Below, one piece after another: positions 13,410-15,858 of a DNA stretch of 15,858 bases. The first letter of the stretch is position 1; every line of letters starts with the position of its first letter. The notes below the pieces were generated by a model. That model was not told the origin of the DNA and ran no database searches. It saw only the letters and a program-made list of their open reading frames with translations. Source of the stretch: Chloroflexota bacterium. GTDB taxonomy: Bacteria > Chloroflexota > Dehalococcoidia > UBA3495. The position numbers and the translations under genes were made by a program. The stretch is from contig JACZRM010000015.1 of NCBI GenBank assembly GCA_022576105.1, forward strand, positions 1 through 15,858. Reading direction: 5' to 3'.

Positions 13410-14414
13410 CTAAGGAGTAGCCGCGCCGCAGACCGTGTCGATGATCAATCTGGTTACCACATAGGGATCGCAGTTGGCGTTGGGTCGGCGGTCCTCAATG
13501 TAACCTTTGCCATCGCGGGCAACTTGCCACGGAATCCGGACCGATGCGCCCCGGTCGGATACACCCCACCGGTACTCCTTGTATGAGCAAGTCTCATGCT
13601 CGCCGGTCAAGCGCTCTTCGATACGATGGCCGTAGTTGGCGATGTGCAGATCGTGTTTGGTCCCCAGGGCCTCCGCGGCGGCAACGCAGTCCTCGTAGTT
13701 CTCCCGCATTTTGCTGGTGGAGAAGTTGCAGTGAGCGCCGGCGCCGTTCCAGTCGCCCCTTACCGGCTTGGGGTCCAAAGTTGCGCTGACGTCGAATTCT
13801 TCGCCAATGCGGTACAGCAACCACCGGGCGACCCACAAATGGTCGCCTGCGGCCGGTGTGCCAATGGGCCCAATCTGAAACTCCCACTGTCCCGGCATTA
13901 CCTCGCCATTGATTCCGGCGATAGCCAGGCCGGCTTCCAGGCAGGCATCCAGATGGGCTTCCACGATGTCGCGTCCAAAGACTTCATCGCAACCCACGCC
14001 ACAGTAGTATCCGCCTTGGGGAGCCGGGAAACCGTTGTCGGGCCATCCCAGAGGTTTGACACCGTCAAAGTAGGTGTACTCCTGCTCAATTCCAAACCAG
14101 GTATCAAACGCGGCATATTTCTCCGCCGAGGCCGCGCAAGCCGCCCGGGTATTGGAAGGGTGGGGAGTCATGTCGGTGAGCAACACCTCGCACAGCACCA
14201 GCTTGTTTTCGCCACCGCGAATGGGATCAGGGCAGATGAAGACCGGGTTCAACACACAGTCGGAGGCCTCACCGGTGGCCTGATTCGTGCTGGAGCCATC
14301 AAATGCCCAGACCGGCGGCTCCTCTCCCAGAGGTACAACTTTACCCTTGGAACGCAGCTTGGCGGTGGGTTGCCCTCCATCAATCCAGATGTATTCTGCT
14401 TTGTATTTATTCAC
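13410..14414 (-). CDS. glnII: Glutamine synthetase type II (eukaryotic-like)
   Basis: This is a second glutamine-forming enzyme, of the GSII family known from eukaryotes, rhizobia, Frankia and Streptomyces. At 334 aa it has the compact GSII length. Family motifs run in order: YIWIDG (8-13), WAFDGSSTNQA, DCVLNPV, PHPSNTR, WFGIEQEYTYF, GGYYCGVG, GINGEVMPGQWEFQIG, LDPKPVRGDWNGAGAH, HIANYG, RLTGEHET and the arginine-rich GVSDRGASVRIP near the end. It starts with GTG (14412-14414) preceded by GAGG eight bases upstream. Its start is 52 bp after the end of the ammonium transporter gene, so the two are probably one operon, closed by the terminator at 13363-13382. Bacterial GSII is patchily distributed, and horizontal acquisition is a fair guess. 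It shares little sequence with the adjacent glnA product. Confidence 0.96.
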   Translation of the reverse strand: MNKYKAEYIWIDGGQPTAKLRSKGKVVPLGEEPPVWAFDGSSTNQATGEASDCVLNPVFICPDPIRGGENKLVLCEVLLTDMTPHPSNTRAACAASAEKYAAFDTWFGIEQEYTYFDGVKPLGWPDNGFPAPQGGYYCGVGCDEVFGRDIVEAHLDACLEAGLAIAGINGEVMPGQWEFQIGPIGTPAAGDHLWVARWLLYRIGEEFDVSATLDPKPVRGDWNGAGAHCNFSTSKMRENYEDCVAAAEALGTKHDLHIANYGHRIEERLTGEHETCSYKEYRWGVSDRGASVRIPWQVARDGKGYIEDRRPNANCDPYVVTRLIIDTVCGAATP

Positions 14415-14466
14415 TGCTCAAACCTCAATTCCAATAGTAGAGTTGTCTGCTGCTGGCAGGTGTTCC

Positions 14467-15678
14467 CTATGCAGTATAGGCACCTTCACCATGCTGGGAC
14501 AAGTCCAGACCAGATTCTTCTTCGTCTTCGGACGCCCTTAGGCCAATAGTGTATTTTAGGGCCAGTAGAATTATGGAAGTCACCGCAAAGGACCAGCCAA
14601 CGACGGCTGCAATCCCAATTATCTGGTAGAGTATCTGCTCGCCACGACCTATCTCCAAAGCTCCGAAGCCGATTCCGACAAATAAACCGGTGGCCAGTGC
14701 ACCCCAGGTTCCACCCATACCGTGGACCCCAAAGACCGCCAGGGCATCATCAACCTTGAACTTGAGCAACAGTTCAATTGCGCCGTAGCAGATGGCTCCC
14801 GCACCCAGACCGATGACTAGGGCGGGCATCACGCCGACAAATCCGGCGGCGGGCGTAATGGCCACCAGGCCAGCCACCGCGCCGGAAGCGGCCCCAATTA
14901 CGCTGGGTTTCTTGCGAAACACCCAAGACATGGCAACCCAGGACAATACGGCGGCGGCGGCGGCGGTGTTGGTCACCACAAAGGCGTTGGTGGCCGTCCC
15001 GTCGGCCGCCAGGGCGCTACCGGCGTTGAAACCGAACCAACCAAACCAGAGCAGTCCGGCGCCCAAAACCACCATGGGAACGTTGTGCGGCGGCATGGGC
15101 TGCTCGCCAAACCCGATTCGCTTGCCAACGATCAGGGCGGCAGCCAGAGCGGCGATCCCGGAGTTAATGTGGACCACGGTGCCACCGGCAAAATCCAACG
15201 CGCCCAGGGTGCCCAGCCAACCATTGTCGCCCCAGACCCAGTGAGCCACCGGAGCATAGACCAGGGTCACCCACAGTACTATGAAAATGATGTAAGAGCT
15301 AAATTTCATTCGCTCGGCGAAAGCGCCGGTTATCAGCGCCGGTGTGATGATGGCAAACATCGCCTGGAAGATCATGAACGCTTGATGAGGGATATTGTCG
15401 GCGTAAGGGCCAGCCTCCGTGGCGCTGACTCCCGCCAGGCCGAACCAGGACAGATCGCCGATAAGCCCCAACCCGCCCAGGTCCGGGGCGAAGGCTAAGC
15501 TGTAACCCCACAGCACCCAGACCACTCCGACAATTCCAATGGACATGAAACTATACATTATCGTAGCATTGACGTTCTTGCGACGGACCAGACCTCCATA
15601 GAAGAAGGCCAAGCCTGGCGTCATCAACAAAACCAGCGCCGAACACACCAATATCCAAGCTGTGTCTCCACTATTCAT
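14467..15678 (-). CDS. amtB: Ammonium transporter (Amt/MEP/Rh family)
   Basis: This is a trimeric inner-membrane channel-like transporter for ammonium. At 403 aa it has the expected 11 hydrophobic helices. The family signature DFAGGTVVHINSGIAAL (162-178) contains His170, and VFGVHGMGG contains His319; these match the twin pore histidines (168 and 318) of E. coli AmtB. The gate region HQAFMIFQAMFA and GAFAERMKF are also typical. The cytoplasmic tail GLRASEDEEESGLD is the segment that contacts PII proteins, so a GlnK partner is expected, yet none is in the window. No cleavable signal peptide is obvious. ATG 15678 has GGAGG eight bases upstream. It leads the cluster with glutamine synthetase II, 52 bp downstream. 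Confidence 0.97.
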   Translation of the reverse strand: MNSGDTAWILVCSALVLLMTPGLAFFYGGLVRRKNVNATIMYSFMSIGIVGVVWVLWGYSLAFAPDLGGLGLIGDLSWFGLAGVSATEAGPYADNIPHQAFMIFQAMFAIITPALITGAFAERMKFSSYIIFIVLWVTLVYAPVAHWVWGDNGWLGTLGALDFAGGTVVHINSGIAALAAALIVGKRIGFGEQPMPPHNVPMVVLGAGLLWFGWFGFNAGSALAADGTATNAFVVTNTAAAAAVLSWVAMSWVFRKKPSVIGAASGAVAGLVAITPAAGFVGVMPALVIGLGAGAICYGAIELLLKFKVDDALAVFGVHGMGGTWGALATGLFVGIGFGALEIGRGEQILYQIIGIAAVVGWSFAVTSIILLALKYTIGLRASEDEEESGLDLSQHGEGAYTA

Positions 15679-15711
15679 TGAATTGTCCTCCTCTCCTCGA
15701 TGGCTGACCAG

Positions 15712-15741
15712 CTAACCTTCCGGCGAACTAACCCTCCGGCG
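15712..15741 (-). promoter_or_regulatory. Direct repeats before amtB, operator candidate
   Basis: CTAACCTTCCGGCG (15712-15725) and CTAACCCTCCGGCG (15728-15741) match at 13 of 14 positions with a 16-bp period. They lie 34 to 63 bp upstream of the amtB start, where a promoter and its operator would be. No known nitrogen-regulator consensus is matched. Confidence 0.35.
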
Positions 15742-15790
15742 CCCGCAATTATCCTGGGTTTCCTTCCCGGCGGCCCCAATAACACATACA

Positions 15791-15824
15791 GCCCATGCTG
15801 TTGGCTAGGCCAGGGAGCATGGGC
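15791..15824 (-). terminator. Long hairpin upstream of amtB: terminator of an upstream gene or attenuator
   Basis: GCCCATGCT (15791-15799) and AGCATGGGC (15816-15824) form a perfect 9-bp stem. Within it TGGC and GCCA (15802-15812) form an inner stem with a three-base loop. On the minus strand it is followed by TGTATGTGTTATT, moderately U-rich. It could end a gene lying beyond the window edge (a PII gene would be natural) or act as a leader structure of amtB. Confidence 0.45.
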
Positions 15825-15858
15825 AGGTGGCCAATACGTTAGTGGTAGGCCCACCGGG

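Noticed and set aside
13596..14549. 317-aa plus-strand open frame
   Set aside because: Antisense to glutamine synthetase II and the amtB 3' end; the minus-strand products have full family motifs.
15679..15858. Glutamine riboswitch upstream of amtB
   Set aside because: I could not find the conserved core of the glnA/downstream-peptide motifs; only a simple hairpin and direct repeats are visible.

Overview
The window reads as a chromosomal segment of a GC-rich bacterium, most likely an uncultured member of the Chloroflexota (my guess: Dehalococcoidia or SAR202-like). That placement is an inference. It rests on the mix of families: a seven-helix membrane histidine kinase, a stand-alone ferredoxin-thioredoxin-reductase-type catalytic protein, an adenylylation-free type I glutamine synthetase next to a type II enzyme, a leaderless-looking pth, and many small palindromic intergenic repeats. 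No rRNA or tRNA gene was seen to anchor it.

Layout. (1) 1-400: the 3' end of an IS3-type transposase with a possible right terminal inverted repeat, then a nested palindromic repeat. (2) 401-3635: two divergent genes of unknown function, a lipoprotein (minus) and a 691-residue protein (plus). The second may resemble the part of BREX/PglY-type DUF6079 proteins that follows the ATPase, but has no ATPase. (3) 3632-3979: a 131-bp unit present twice in tandem. (4) 3980-6879: pth, a MITE-like repeat, and an HExxH lipoprotein peptidase with an immune-inhibitor-A-like C-terminal domain. (5) 6924-15678: seven genes, all on the minus strand.

The minus-strand block, in transcription order, is: ammonium transporter amtB, glutamine synthetase II, glutamine synthetase I (glnA), an orphan OmpR-type response regulator, a 7TM histidine kinase overlapping its response regulator by 20 bp, and the FTR-like iron-sulfur protein. 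The first three form an ammonium uptake and assimilation module: Amt brings in ammonium and the two unrelated-subfamily synthetases convert it to glutamine. No PII (glnK) gene is visible, and glnA lacks the adenylylation tyrosine, so control probably lies in transcription and direct feedback. The two response regulators are clearly paralogous, and only one has a kinase beside it, so cross-talk from the 7TM kinase is plausible but unproven.

Several upstream regions of this block hold short direct or inverted repeats that look like operator sites: 16-bp period before amtB, 14-bp period before glnA, 22-bp period before the orphan regulator, and a 23-bp palindrome before the kinase. No complete new defence or mobile system is evident. 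The least explained pieces are the 691-residue protein, the orphan lipoprotein, the repeat families and these operator candidates.
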